From Pseudomonas sp. VD-NE ins (GTDB taxonomy: Bacteria; Pseudomonadota; Gammaproteobacteria; Pseudomonadales; Pseudomonadaceae), in contig NZ_CP134772.1 of NCBI RefSeq assembly GCF_031882575.1, forward strand, positions 5,677,001-5,741,000: DNA of 64,000 nucleotides. Reading direction: 5' to 3'. The position numbers and the translations under genes were made by a program. Shown here piece by piece: positions 20,323-29,424 of the stretch; within the stretch, counting starts at the first letter, position 1; every line of letters starts with the position of its first letter. The notes beneath the pieces were generated by a model that did no database searches, had not been told where the DNA came from, and saw only the letters and a program-made list of their open reading frames with translations.

Positions 20323-21291
20323 ATGCAACCCCAAGCTTTCTACCGCGCGGTGGCGGACGATTTTAGCGCCGTCGACGGCATCATCAAGAAGCAGCTGACT
20401 TCCCGAGTACCGCTGGTATCGAAAATCGGCGATTACATCACCTCGGCCGGCGGCAAGCGTCTGCGTCCTTTATTAGTGTTGCTGTGTGGCAAGGCCCTGG
20501 GTCGCGAAGGCGACGACATGCGCCTGCTGGCCGCCACCATCGAATTCCTGCACACCGCCACCCTGCTGCATGACGACGTGGTCGACATGTCCGGCATGCG
20601 CCGTGGCCGTTCGACCGCCAACGCCATGTGGGGCAACGCTCCGAGCGTGCTGGTCGGCGACTTCCTGTACTCGCGCTCGTTCGAAATGATGGTCGAACTG
20701 GGCTCGATGCCGGTGATGAAGATCCTGTCCCAGGCCACGCGCATCATCGCCGAAGGCGAAGTGCTGCAACTGTCCAAGGTTCGCGACGCCAGCACCACCG
20801 AAGAAACCTACATGGAAGTCATCCGCGGCAAGACCGCGATGCTCTTCGAAGCTTCGACCCACAGCGCTGCTGCATTGGCCGGTGCTACCGCCGAGCAGAG
20901 CGAAGCCTTGCGCACCTTCGGCGATCACCTGGGTGTGGCCTTCCAACTGGTCGACGATTTGCTCGACTACAAGGGCGACGCCGAGACCTTGGGCAAGAAC
21001 GTCGGCGACGATCTGGCCGAAGGCAAGCCGACTCTGCCGCTGATCTACACCATGCGCGAAGGTACGGCTGAGCAGGCTGCCCTGGTGCGTCAGGCGATCC
21101 AGAAAGGCGGGATCGAAGATCTGGAAAGCATCCGCATTGCTGTGGAAGCTTCTGGTTCGCTGGAATACACCGCGCAACTGGCCCGTGATTACGTGGCCCG
21201 CGCGATCAAGTGCCTTGAAGCGCTGCCGGCCAGTGAATACCGCGATGCGCTGGTCGAACTGAGCGAGTTTGCGGTCGCGCGTACGCACTGA
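20323..21291 (+). CDS. ispB: Polyprenyl (octaprenyl-type) diphosphate synthase IspB
   Basis: IspB is a trans-prenyltransferase that makes the ubiquinone side chain. The 322-residue protein shows the first Asp-rich motif D-D-V-V-D at about residue 84-88 and the second D-D-L-L-D at 211-215. Both are preceded by the usual hydrophobic helices, and G-G-K-R-L-R-P is at about residue 46-52. CTGGAG at 20305-20310 is the likely ribosome binding site for ATG 20323. Chain length cannot be read reliably; pseudomonads usually make Q9. Confidence 0.94.
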   Translation: MQPQAFYRAVADDFSAVDGIIKKQLTSRVPLVSKIGDYITSAGGKRLRPLLVLLCGKALGREGDDMRLLAATIEFLHTATLLHDDVVDMSGMRRGRSTANAMWGNAPSVLVGDFLYSRSFEMMVELGSMPVMKILSQATRIIAEGEVLQLSKVRDASTTEETYMEVIRGKTAMLFEASTHSAAALAGATAEQSEALRTFGDHLGVAFQLVDDLLDYKGDAETLGKNVGDDLAEGKPTLPLIYTMREGTAEQAALVRQAIQKGGIEDLESIRIAVEASGSLEYTAQLARDYVARAIKCLEALPASEYRDALVELSEFAVARTH

Positions 21292-21307
21292 TACCGCTGA
21301 AGCAAAA

Positions 21308-21364
21308 TCAAGAGATCGCAGCCTTCGGCAGCTCCTACAGGGGTTATCGATGCTGCGATCTTTT
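21308..21364. repeat. Intergenic palindromic repeat, GATCGCAGC family
   Basis: AGATCGCAGC and GCTGCGATCT face each other around CTTCGGCAGCTCCTAC. The same core recurs at 26051-26087 and 41900-41980, and in degraded form at 43481-43538. It is a second dispersed repeat family distinct from the REP elements. Confidence 0.7.
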
Positions 21365-21437
21365 GCATTTGACTGCCTGAAAAACTAAAACCCTATACAA
21401 TGTGCGACTTTTAGCGATCCACACCCAAGGAGCCTTA

Positions 21438-21779
21438 GTGAGCACGTTGCCACCCTGCCCGAAATGCAATTCCGAATACACCTACGAAGACGGCACCCAA
21501 CTGGTGTGCCCGGAGTGCGCCCACGAGTGGTCCGCCAGCGGCGAAGCCGAAGTGGCGTCCGATGATGCCGTGAAGAAAGATTCGGTCGGCAACGTCCTGC
21601 AGGACGGCGACACCATCACTGTGATCAAGGACCTCAAGGTCAAGGGCACCTCGCTGGTGGTCAAGGTCGGCACCAAGGTCAAGAACATCCGCCTGTGCGA
21701 TGGCGACCACGACATCGACTGCAAGATCGACGGCATCGGCCCGATGAAACTCAAATCCGAGTTCGTCAGAAAGGTCTGA
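21438..21779 (+). CDS. yjdM: Zinc-ribbon protein YjdM (PhnA family)
   Basis: This 113-residue protein has an N-terminal zinc ribbon (C-P-K-C-N at about 7-11 and C-P-E-C-A at about 25-29) and a C-terminal SH3-like PhnA domain ([11 protein letters not shown]). It is named after the E. coli phn region but is not a phosphonate enzyme; its function is unknown. GTG at 21438 follows AAGGAG at 21427-21432. An in-frame extension upstream lacks a ribosome binding site. Confidence 0.9.
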   Translation: MSTLPPCPKCNSEYTYEDGTQLVCPECAHEWSASGEAEVASDDAVKKDSVGNVLQDGDTITVIKDLKVKGTSLVVKVGTKVKNIRLCDGDHDIDCKIDGIGPMKLKSEFVRKV

Positions 21780-21940
21780 ATCGCTTGTCATCCATCCCGC
21801 GCCAGCCGTGGGATGGAGCTTCGCCCTCCCCGTTCCACCCCAGCAAAACCAAGCAATAGCCAAACGCCAGCCGTTTTGACCTTACGCAATCTTTACCCGG
21901 AAAATTTCACAATCCGCCAATAGACGCTTGCTATTTGACG

Positions 21941-21959
21941 AATAAGAATTATTCTCATT
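21941..21959 (+). promoter_or_regulatory. Fur box upstream of the 21985 gene
   Basis: AATAAGAATTATTCTCATT contains the perfect core AGAAT-T-ATTCT. It matches the reverse-complement 19-base Fur consensus at 12 positions by hand count. It sits about 25 bases before the start codon, overlapping any promoter, which fits iron repression. Confidence 0.6.
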
Positions 21960-21984
21960 GAAACCTTTCAAGGAGACGAGAACC

Positions 21985-22242
21985 ATGACTTATTTGATCG
22001 ACGCCTGGCTGGACCGCCCACACCCATACCTCAGAATCCTGCATCGGGAAACTGGTGAAGTCTGTGCGGTGCTTGAAGAAGAAGCCCTGCATGAGCTGCA
22101 AGACCAAGGGGATCTGGACGTCAGCAGCCTGAATTCCAGCGAGCCGCTGGTGCTCAAGGAGCTGGTGCGCAATCTGTTTCTGTTCTGCTATGCCCGGGCG
22201 TTGCGCCCGACCAGTGAACTGCATCACAAGATAGAACTATGA
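21985..22242 (+). CDS. Small conserved Pseudomonas protein, probably iron-regulated (PA4570-like)
   Basis: This 85-residue acidic, soluble protein has no signal peptide or membrane segment. Recognisable pieces are W-L-D-R-P-H-P-Y-L-R near the start and a Leu-rich helix E-P-L-V-L-K-E-L-V-R-N-L. AAGGAGACGAG precedes ATG 21985. By synteny (after ispB, before fklB) it corresponds to PAO1 PA4570, which I recall as an iron-starvation-induced gene; the Fur-like box just upstream agrees. The function is unknown and no domain was recognised. Confidence 0.8.
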   Translation: MTYLIDAWLDRPHPYLRILHRETGEVCAVLEEEALHELQDQGDLDVSSLNSSEPLVLKELVRNLFLFCYARALRPTSELHHKIEL

Positions 22243-22266
22243 AAATGCAACATGTCGGAGCAAGCC

Positions 22267-22358
22267 CTGTGGGAGCGAGCTTGCTCGCGAAGAGGCCATA
22301 ACATTCAACATCATCGTTGAATAACATACCGCTTTCGCGAGCAAGCTCGCTCCCACAT
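22267..22358. repeat. REP palindrome pair between convergent genes
   Basis: GTGGGAGCGAGCTTGCTCGC and its inverted copy are separated by about 45 bases. They lie between the ends of the 21985 gene and fklB. Confidence 0.85.
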
Positions 22359-22385
22359 GACCGAGCCAGCTCCAACAATCAGGTC

Positions 22386-23003
22386 TTACAGAACGTCCAG
22401 CAGCTCGACGTCGAATACCAGAACGCTGTGCGGCGGGATGCTGCCAACGCCTTGAGCGCCGTAAGCCAGTTCGCTCGGCACGTACAGACGCCATTTGCTG
22501 CCGGCGTTCATCAGTTGCAGGGCTTCAGTCCAGCCAGCGATCACGCCGCCAACCGGGAATTCTGCAGGCTGGCCACGCTCGTAGGAGCTGTCGAACACAG
22601 TGCCGTCGATCAGTGTGCCGTGGTAGTGAGTACGCACTTGATCTTCACGGGTCGGCTTGGCGCCTTCGCCCTGAGTCAGCACTTCGAATTGCAGGCCGGA
22701 AGCCAGAGTGGTGATGCCCTCACGCTTGGCGTTTTCAGCCAGGAAAGCCAAGCCTTCGCCAGCAGCGGCTTCAGCTTTGGCAGCCGCTTCGGCTTGCATG
22801 ATTTCGCGGATCACTTTGAAGCTGGCGGACATTTCTTCCTGGCCAACACGGCTTTCCTTACCGGCGAACGCGTCGGTCAGGCCAGCCAGGATCGCGTCCA
22901 GGCTAACGCCCGGTGGCGGGTTGTCGCGCAGCTGGTCACCCAGCTGACGGCCGATGCCGTAGCTGACGCGGGTTTCGTCGGTGGACAGATTTACTTCGGA
23001 CAT
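22386..23003 (-). CDS. fklB: FKBP-type peptidyl-prolyl isomerase FklB
   Basis: This 205-residue protein has an N-terminal dimerisation helix domain (FKBP_N; S-Y-G-I-G-R-Q-L-G-D-Q-L at about 15-26) and a C-terminal FKBP domain. The FKBP domain shows Y-H-G-T-L-I-D-G-T-V-F-D-S-S and V-I-A-G-W-T-E-A-L-Q-L-M. No signal peptide is seen, so it is probably cytoplasmic like FklB, not periplasmic like FkpA. ATG 23003 was chosen by family start. Confidence 0.93.
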   Translation of the reverse strand: MSEVNLSTDETRVSYGIGRQLGDQLRDNPPPGVSLDAILAGLTDAFAGKESRVGQEEMSASFKVIREIMQAEAAAKAEAAAGEGLAFLAENAKREGITTLASGLQFEVLTQGEGAKPTREDQVRTHYHGTLIDGTVFDSSYERGQPAEFPVGGVIAGWTEALQLMNAGSKWRLYVPSELAYGAQGVGSIPPHSVLVFDVELLDVL

Positions 23004-23124
23004 GACACTGCTCCGCTGTGCGGACGGCCACAAGACTTGCCGTGCGTGCACAGCGCGTCCCGGCGCGCCCGGAACCAAAAGGGCGAGCAGACTAGCACAG
23101 ATGCCCGGCGATGGGGCGCAACGC

Positions 23125-23430
23125 CTACAGGGCTGAGCGCCAGGCGAGCGGCACCTTCAGGCTTTCCTCGCCACTGGCGCCCAGGCCACACATTTCATCG
23201 TGTACCGAGGTGTGTACGAGGTTGAAGGGCAATACCGGAAAGTTATGCAGCAAATCCCGCGCATGCTCCACCGAGCGCAATGTCAGCATCCCACCCTTGA
23301 GATCACTCAACGGATACGCCGCCCCGTGCATCCGTGCCTCAAGCAGGTAAATCCCGCCTTCCATGGAGATCAGGTTCAACTCATCAACCTTCCTGGCGAT
23401 GGCAAACGCATTCAACTCTTGCAGGTTCAT
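23125..23430 (-). CDS. Conserved protein, DUF6482-like
   Basis: This 101-residue soluble protein reads M-N-L-Q-E-L-N-A-F-A and has the segment L-I-S-M-E-G-G-I-Y-L-L-E-A-R, which I associate with the Pseudomonas DUF6482 family. No catalytic motif or signal peptide is visible. GAGGTG 9-14 bases upstream supports ATG 23430; a GTG two codons earlier is possible. It stands alone between fklB and a YqhA-type membrane protein gene. Function unknown. Confidence 0.7.
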   Translation of the reverse strand: MNLQELNAFAIARKVDELNLISMEGGIYLLEARMHGAAYPLSDLKGGMLTLRSVEHARDLLHNFPVLPFNLVHTSVHDEMCGLGASGEESLKVPLAWRSAL

Positions 23431-23506
23431 GAACACACCTCATGCAGTGGTGACTCAAGACCTCTACAGGGATATGCCCGCACGCACCAAAGCACAAGCC
23501 ACAAAC

Positions 23507-23544
23507 GACACCGCCCGTCTGTTTCACAACAGACGGGCGGTGCT
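23507..23544 (-). terminator. Long GC-rich hairpin downstream of the YqhA-family gene
   Basis: CACCGCCCGTCTGT and ACAGACGGGCGGTG form a perfect 14-base stem with a six-base loop. The following minus-strand bases are T-rich but not a clean T-run. A terminator is the simplest reading. Confidence 0.65.
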
Positions 23545-23565
23545 TTTGCAGCGATCAAAGGTTGA

Positions 23566-24054
23566 TCAGTGCTTGGTGACCTTGTCCAGGTAACCCATGG
23601 CGAACGCCGAAACGACGAAGGTCATGTGGATGATCACGTACCACATCAAGTGCTCGGGATCGACGTTCTTGGCGTCCATGAAGATGCGCAGCAAGTGGAT
23701 CGAAGAGATCGCCACGATCGAGGCCGCGACTTTCATCTTCAGCGATGAAGAGTCCATGGTGCCGAGCCAACTGAGCTTTTCCTTGCCTTCATCGATGTTC
23801 AGTTCAGAGACGAAGTTCTCGTAGCCGGAAATCATCACCATCACCAACAGCCCGCCAACCAGCGCCATATCGATCAGCGACAGCAGCACCAGAATCAGTT
23901 CCGATTCGGCCATCGAGAACACATTGGGCAGGATGTGAAAAACTTCCTGGAAAAATTTCAGTGCCAGCGCCAGCAGCCCGAGGGACAGCCCGATATAGAT
24001 CGGCGCCAGCAGCCAGCGCGAGGCGTACATTGCATTTTCGATAAAGCGTTCCAT
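23566..24054 (-). CDS. YqhA / UPF0114 family inner-membrane protein
   Basis: This 162-residue protein has about four hydrophobic segments (near 12-35, 50-75, 105-125 and 132-155). It opens with [15 protein letters not shown], a hallmark of the TIGR00645/UPF0114 family. Other matches are [13 protein letters not shown] and L-R-I-F-M-D. The biochemical role is not known. It is separated from DUF6482 by a hairpin, so it is probably monocistronic. Confidence 0.85.
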   Translation of the reverse strand: MERFIENAMYASRWLLAPIYIGLSLGLLALALKFFQEVFHILPNVFSMAESELILVLLSLIDMALVGGLLVMVMISGYENFVSELNIDEGKEKLSWLGTMDSSSLKMKVAASIVAISSIHLLRIFMDAKNVDPEHLMWYVIIHMTFVVSAFAMGYLDKVTKH

Positions 24055-24215
24055 TGAATCTCACACATGGGGGGCTGGAAATGGCGGCGAGTATACCAGC
24101 CCCCTGTGACAGCCAGAAACTGCCGGAAAATCCGCCACCTGCGCGTATGTGTGATTTTTTTCTGCTAGTGTCCAAGCCATTGACAGCCCAGTGACTGCAG
24201 ACAGGACGTGTGGAA

Positions 24216-26045
24216 ATGGATGTGCGATTACCGATAACGACGGCCGGAATTTGCCTTGCTCTGTTGATCAGCGGTTGCTCGCCCGGCGACGAAAAGCACG
24301 CCACCAGCCTTGAAGAAAAGACCGCAAAGTTCGAACAGTCACTGGACGCGATCACCGACACCAAACTCAAGGACGCCGTCACCGAACTCGGTGGCTCACT
24401 GCTGCTGCTCGAACGCGCGCAACTCAAGCTCAACGACAATCCACCGCGCACCGAATACGGCGAAGACGCGCTCGCCGTGCTCAAGCACTACCCTGCCCCG
24501 CAAGCGCTGGTCGACACCTTCATCAATGGCCTGTTCGTGCTGCACAAGGATGCCAGCTCCGATTACCTCACCGATCTGCAACCGGTGTTCCCGTTCAACC
24601 TGAACATTCCCGGTGGCTTCCTGTTCCCCCATGGCGTGGAATGGCAGTCGGTTACGTTGAGCAACAAACGCGTGATCGCTTATCAGCCGGAATGGTCGGA
24701 AACCGATCCGGGCATTCAGCTCAGCCCTTCCAGCTCCAACGTCACCAACCCCGATGACCTGACCGTGACCTACCCGTTCATTGACGGACTGGACGTGGAC
24801 AAAAAATCCCTGCCGCAACCGGTCAGCCTGCAAGGCCAGATCGAAGTCATCGCGCCGCGCCGCCTGTACAGCTTCGACCTGACGCAAAAGGACGTCGGCC
24901 AGACCCGCAGCAATGACAACCTCAGCGTCAAACTGCTGAAGCTCGAAAACAACTGCGCCGAAGTTGAATTCAGCAACAACCTGCCACTGGCGGCGGAAGT
25001 CGCAGAGACCCAGCTCAATCCGTTGATCGTTCAGGCCCGCGACAAGACCGGGCAATACCTGATACGCGCCGGCTCGATCAACGAAAGTCCGGAGCAAGTG
25101 GCGTTCTACGAAAAACAACTGGCCTACCTGCAACAGCAGAAGGGCTGGAGCGATACGCTGGAAAAACAGCTCACACAAGAGCAGCAGGATTTCGAGCAGA
25201 AACACCCGCGTCGCTACAACAAGGTCTACTTCAATGGCCCGATCGACACCCTGGAAGTCAGCGTGCTCGACTTTTCCTCGGCGACGGTGACGCGTAAAGC
25301 GCTGGATCTGCCGATTCGCACGTTCAACCAGCACACCACGCAAAAGGCCATCCAGCCACTGGACCTGCCGGTGACGGTCTACGACGACCTGGCAGTCAAC
25401 TGGCTCAAGGGCGCGAGCCTGACCGAAGAACAATTGAAGGCTGGCATCCGCATCCACCAATCCGTGGAAGAGCCGAGCGCTGCACGCATCGAGTTCTCCC
25501 ATCGCCGTACGTTCAACGATGAATTGCTGGGCGATGACTTCAGCCCGGGCGTCAGTCCTGTCACATTCTTCACCGAAAAACGCAGTGGCAAGCTCGATGA
25601 ACCGATCGAACTGCCGCCCGAGGCGTACCAGGTCGATCCGCTGCGCGCGACGATCACTTACGACCTGAACCTGTTCCCGGAAACCCCTGCAATTGCCGTC
25701 GGCTCAATGCCGCTGTTTCTCGCCACGGTGGCCAAGCAGACGTACGACGCCAAGTCCTTGCCCAAAGGCCTGGAGATCAAGAACAACCAGTTGGTGGTGG
25801 ACCTGAAACTGTTTCCGCCCAACGAATGGCGATTCTTCGTCAAAGACGATAGCGGCAATTATCTCAAACAGATCCTATCGGTCAGCCACGATGCGAGCAC
25901 AGAAGGCCCGGCGTTGTTTGGCGTGCATTACTTCTATGGCCGCCCGACCCATGTGGAAACCTATCAGCGAACCGACCTCGCCACCGTGCAATACGGCTTT
26001 GAGGTCAAACTCGACAAGGCGCAGGTGCCTGATGCCGCGCCTTGA
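24216..26045 (+). CDS. Large conserved lipoprotein of unknown function
   Basis: This 609-residue protein has a lipoprotein signal: hydrophobic L-A-L-L-I-S-G-C, with lipidation expected at the Cys. Asp is not at +2, so outer-membrane sorting is likely. The remainder is soluble, rich in beta-type sequence and acidic, with a short coiled-coil-like stretch around residues 290-330 rich in Gln and Glu. No enzymatic motif was recognised. AGGA at 24203-24206 fits ATG 24216 better than the GTG at 24210. It is monocistronic, divergent from the YqhA-family gene. Confidence 0.8.
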   Translation: MDVRLPITTAGICLALLISGCSPGDEKHATSLEEKTAKFEQSLDAITDTKLKDAVTELGGSLLLLERAQLKLNDNPPRTEYGEDALAVLKHYPAPQALVDTFINGLFVLHKDASSDYLTDLQPVFPFNLNIPGGFLFPHGVEWQSVTLSNKRVIAYQPEWSETDPGIQLSPSSSNVTNPDDLTVTYPFIDGLDVDKKSLPQPVSLQGQIEVIAPRRLYSFDLTQKDVGQTRSNDNLSVKLLKLENNCAEVEFSNNLPLAAEVAETQLNPLIVQARDKTGQYLIRAGSINESPEQVAFYEKQLAYLQQQKGWSDTLEKQLTQEQQDFEQKHPRRYNKVYFNGPIDTLEVSVLDFSSATVTRKALDLPIRTFNQHTTQKAIQPLDLPVTVYDDLAVNWLKGASLTEEQLKAGIRIHQSVEEPSAARIEFSHRRTFNDELLGDDFSPGVSPVTFFTEKRSGKLDEPIELPPEAYQVDPLRATITYDLNLFPETPAIAVGSMPLFLATVAKQTYDAKSLPKGLEIKNNQLVVDLKLFPPNEWRFFVKDDSGNYLKQILSVSHDASTEGPALFGVHYFYGRPTHVETYQRTDLATVQYGFEVKLDKAQVPDAAP

Positions 26046-26050
26046 AGAGC

Positions 26051-26087
26051 AAGATCAAAAGATCGCAGCCTGCGGCAGCTCCTACAG
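26051..26087. repeat. Intergenic repeat, GATCGCAGC family (single copy)
   Basis: AAGATCGCAGCC followed by GCGGCAGCTCCTAC matches the repeats at 21308 and 41946. It lies between convergent gene ends and overlaps the end of the 26082 gene. Confidence 0.65.
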
Positions 26088-26396
26088 AGCGCGGCCGCGG
26101 CCACCGTTGATCTGACGCAGCTGGGCTTGCAGGTGCAGGCTCCAGATCTGCGGATCGTCGGCCAGTTCGTAGCCATGCAGGGTCAGGCTTTCGACAATGG
26201 TGTCGAGTATCGATTCGGCGGCGACCGGCCCATGAAACGGGCCCTGTGCCTTGATGGCGGAAGGTTGTTCACCGGCCATGCCGGCGGCGAAGAGCAGCGT
26301 CCACATGCCGTTATCGCCAGCCAACGGCTTGATGGCGCATTCGATACGGGTCACAAGACCCAGGCATTGACGGGTGAGGCAGAGGTTGCGCGACAT
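26082..26396 (-). CDS. Conserved hypothetical Pseudomonas protein
   Basis: This 104-residue protein has two early cysteines (N-L-C-L-T-R-Q-C) and a third in I-E-C-A, plus a G-P-F-H-G-P-V-A-A-E-S-I-L-D helix start. No signal peptide or membrane segment is clear. GAGGG about eight bases upstream supports ATG 26396. By order it resembles the small hypothetical gene next to the Lon-like protease in PAO1. The 3' end runs into a repeat element. Function unknown. Confidence 0.65.
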   Translation of the reverse strand: MSRNLCLTRQCLGLVTRIECAIKPLAGDNGMWTLLFAAGMAGEQPSAIKAQGPFHGPVAAESILDTIVESLTLHGYELADDPQIWSLHLQAQLRQINGGRGRAL

Positions 26397-26597
26397 GGCG
26401 GCGACCCTCGGTGAAGCCGGTGTTCAGCCCCCACGGGAGGACTGGCTCGATCCAGTGATACTGTCGATATCCTTGAGCTGAGAATAGAAGAAAAGTCCGC
26501 TGCGCAAGCCGAATGGAACCAGAAGGCGCCGAATGGTCATTGTGTGAATATTGGCGTCAGAGTTGTGGCGATTTTTCGCTGGATTCACACCAAACAA

Positions 26598-26689
26598 ATG
26601 TGGGAGCGAGCCTGCTCGCGAATGCGGAGTGTCAGGCAACTTATTCGTCGTCTGATACAGCGCTTTCGCGAGCAGGCTCGCTCCCACAG
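26598..26689. repeat. REP palindrome pair upstream of the 26082 gene
   Basis: GTGGGAGCGAGCCTGCTCGCG faces its inverted copy across about 45 bases. It lies between the Lon-like protease end and the start of the small gene at 26396. Confidence 0.85.
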
Positions 26690-26708
26690 TTTTTGACCGC
26701 GTTAAAGC

Positions 26709-29147
26709 TTAAGCCGGTTTGGCTTCGGCCAGCGCCTCTTGGGCCAACTCCTTCTCGGCCTCCTTAAGGTCTTCTTCGCTGATCATCTCGGCGATGTCAC
26801 GCAAGCGCTCGACTACTCGGGCGTTGATGCTGCCTTCCGGGAATTCGCCATCGGCATTCGGTTCACCGGCCGGTTCGCCCACCAACAGACTCAACGCCTC
26901 GTCAGCCTGACGCACCGCGTACACATGGAATTGCCCGGCACGCACCGCCGCCAGCACTTTCTCATCGAGCATCAGCGTGGCGACGTTGGCCTGCGGAATG
27001 ATCGCGCCCTGCTCGCCCGTCAGCCCACGCGCTTCACAGAGACGGAAGAAGCCTTCGATCTTCTCGTTGACCCCACCCACCGCTTGCACTTCGCCGAACT
27101 GGTTGATCGAGCCGGTGATCGCAAAGCACTGCTTGAGCGGGGTTTTCGACAGCGCCGAAATCAGCGTGCACGCCTCGCCCAGCGACGCACTGTCGCCATC
27201 GACGTAACCGTAGGATTGCTCCAAAGCGATGCTCGCGGAAATCGCCAGCGGGAATTCCTGGGCGTAACGGCTGCCCAGATACCCGGTGAGGATCATCACG
27301 CCTTTGGAGTGAATCGGCTGTCCAAGGTTGACCTCACGCTCGATATCGACGATGCCGCTGCCGCCCGGGTACACCGTGGCGGAAATCCGCGCCGGCACAC
27401 CAAACGCCGAGTCGCCGACTTCAAGCACGGTCAGACCGTTGCACTTGCCGACCGCCGCGCCATCGGTGTCGATCAGGATGATCCCCGCGAGCATGTCGTC
27501 GAGAATCCGCGCCGACACACGTCCGGTGCGTGTGGCTTTGGCTTTCAGCGCACGTTCGATGTGCCCGGCATCGGTCATTTCATCGCCGGCCAGGTGACGG
27601 ATGAAATCCGCTTCGCTGACCAGTTGGAACAGATCGCCAATGCGCGCCGACAACCGCCCTTGGTGTTCGGCCAGACGTGCACTGTAAGTGGCCAGACGCG
27701 CTACCGCATCAGCGGTCAGCGGCGCCATGCCTTCTTCCGAAGTCCGGGTTTTCAACAACTGGGCAAATTGCTCCAGGCTCTCGTCGACCATCGGGATGTC
27801 TTCGTCGAAATCCACGAGGACGCGGAACATCTCCTGGAAGTCCGGATCGAGGTCTTGCAACGTGTAGTACAGCGACCGCGCACCGATGATGATGACTTTG
27901 ACCTGCAGCGGAATGTGCTGCGGATTAAGCGTCACGGTGGCAAAACGGCCCATCTCGCCCAGCGGTGATTCCATTTTCAGCTTGCGCGATTGCAGGGCGC
28001 GTTTCAGCGCATCCCATACGAACGGCTCGCTGAGCATTTTTTCCGCTTCAAGAATCAGGAAACCGCCATTGGCGCGGTGCAAGGCGCCCGGACGCAACTG
28101 GCGATAGGTGGTGTAGAGCGCGCCCTGATCGGTGGTGTATTCGATACGGCCGAAGAGGTTTTCGTACGTCGGGTGCGGCTCGAAAACGACTGGCGCACCG
28201 CCGCTGAGCGGATGACCGACCACCAGGCTCGGTGCGTATTGCTCTTCCAGCAGCTTGCGCGCAACGGCGTCAGTCTTGCTGTCATCGACCAGTTGCTCGA
28301 CCACGGTTTTCAGCAGATAGACCTGCATCGCTTGCAGGTAACCGCAGACCGCAGCGTTCTCGGCGTACTTCTCCGACAGCGGCGACAGCAATGGCTGCAA
28401 AGCCAGGGTGATGGTTTCTTCGTTGAGCGAACGCAGTTGATTGTTCGACTCGCGCTTCCATTGCGGCAGGCTGGCGAGCTCTTCGTTCAGGCGCTCTTCG
28501 AGGCCGGAAATGTCATCGTGAAAGCGTTCACGATCGGCTTCCGGCAACTGAGCGAACTCGGCTTCGTCCAGCGCTTTGCCATCGAGCATCGGCGTGAAAG
28601 CGATGTTGCTGCTGTCACGATAGAGGGCGACGTCTTTTTCCAGGGCCAGACGCTCGATGATGTCGAGGGCCTTGTCGTAGCGCTGGTTGAAGGCGCGATC
28701 GATGGCGCTTTTCTTTTGCTGGTAGGACGGGTGCTCGAAGACTGCCGGAAACGTCGCCAGCAGATTGTCGATCAAGCCGTTGATGTCACCGATAAACGCG
28801 CCAGCAGTGCCCGAAGGCAGTTCCAGTGCGCGGGGTTCGCGCGGCTCATCGAAGTTATTGACGTAGACCCAGTCCGCCGGGGTCTGCAGGCGTTTGCCTT
28901 CGGCCTTCAGGTAACGTTTGACGAACGAGAAACGGCCAGTGCCGGGCTCGCCCATGACGAATACGTTGTAACCGGGGCGTGGCATGGCCACACCGAACTG
29001 CAAGGCTTCGACCGCGCGTTCCTGGCCGAGCACACCGCGAAAGGGCTCCAGATCATTGGTGGTAGTGAAGCTGAACTGTTCAGCGGAAAACGGACGGGTC
29101 AGCGCTTCGGGCGCAAGACGCAAGCTGGCAGCAACAGGATCAGGCAT
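26709..29147 (-). CDS. Lon-like ATP-dependent protease (AAA_32 / LonB type)
   Basis: This 812-residue protein resembles E. coli YcbZ and PAO1 PA4576. A nucleotide-binding region lies near the N-terminus (V-M-G-E-P-G-T-G-R-F-S, residues 64-74), a long helical insert spans about 120-330, and a C-terminal Lon protease domain follows. The Ser-Lys dyad is visible as D-G-D-S-A-S and, about 45 residues later, N-E-K-I-E-G. The Walker A lysine is Arg, so ATP handling may differ from Lon. It has no membrane segment, unlike archaeal LonB. It ends beside a REP element. Confidence 0.88.
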   Translation of the reverse strand: MPDPVAASLRLAPEALTRPFSAEQFSFTTTNDLEPFRGVLGQERAVEALQFGVAMPRPGYNVFVMGEPGTGRFSFVKRYLKAEGKRLQTPADWVYVNNFDEPREPRALELPSGTAGAFIGDINGLIDNLLATFPAVFEHPSYQQKKSAIDRAFNQRYDKALDIIERLALEKDVALYRDSSNIAFTPMLDGKALDEAEFAQLPEADRERFHDDISGLEERLNEELASLPQWKRESNNQLRSLNEETITLALQPLLSPLSEKYAENAAVCGYLQAMQVYLLKTVVEQLVDDSKTDAVARKLLEEQYAPSLVVGHPLSGGAPVVFEPHPTYENLFGRIEYTTDQGALYTTYRQLRPGALHRANGGFLILEAEKMLSEPFVWDALKRALQSRKLKMESPLGEMGRFATVTLNPQHIPLQVKVIIIGARSLYYTLQDLDPDFQEMFRVLVDFDEDIPMVDESLEQFAQLLKTRTSEEGMAPLTADAVARLATYSARLAEHQGRLSARIGDLFQLVSEADFIRHLAGDEMTDAGHIERALKAKATRTGRVSARILDDMLAGIILIDTDGAAVGKCNGLTVLEVGDSAFGVPARISATVYPGGSGIVDIEREVNLGQPIHSKGVMILTGYLGSRYAQEFPLAISASIALEQSYGYVDGDSASLGEACTLISALSKTPLKQCFAITGSINQFGEVQAVGGVNEKIEGFFRLCEARGLTGEQGAIIPQANVATLMLDEKVLAAVRAGQFHVYAVRQADEALSLLVGEPAGEPNADGEFPEGSINARVVERLRDIAEMISEEDLKEAEKELAQEALAEAKPA

Positions 29148-29365
29148 CGGGCTTCCTTAACAATCAGGCGGGGCAGATAGCCGCATTCTGGCGCTGCCCG
29201 TGCCCCACTGGCAAGGCGCGCCATGTGACAAAGCATAGACAACCGGCTGCCCATGTCCCGGCGCCCATGAAATCGGGGTTATCGCCAAATCTTTTGTAAA
29301 AACTCACGGAACCCCAGGAACGTGCCTAAACTCCAAACTGCGCGGCTGGAACTAATACTGGCCCA

Positions 29366-29385
29366 CTGGCACCGTCAGGTGCCAG
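29366..29385 (+). promoter_or_regulatory. Hairpin in the leader of the DUF3015 gene
   Basis: CTGGCACC and GGTGCCAG pair around GTCA, ending 39 bases before the DUF3015 start. No T-run follows. It could be an operator or an RNA stability element. Confidence 0.45.
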
Positions 29386-29424
29386 AACCCTGTCCATTGG
29401 TATGCACACAAAGAGAAAAAAGCT

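Noticed and set aside
26424..26687. An 87-residue minus-strand frame starting M-G-A-S-L-L-A-K-A
   Set aside because: It is translated REP sequence; similar peptides arise at 22154, 16236 and 46107.
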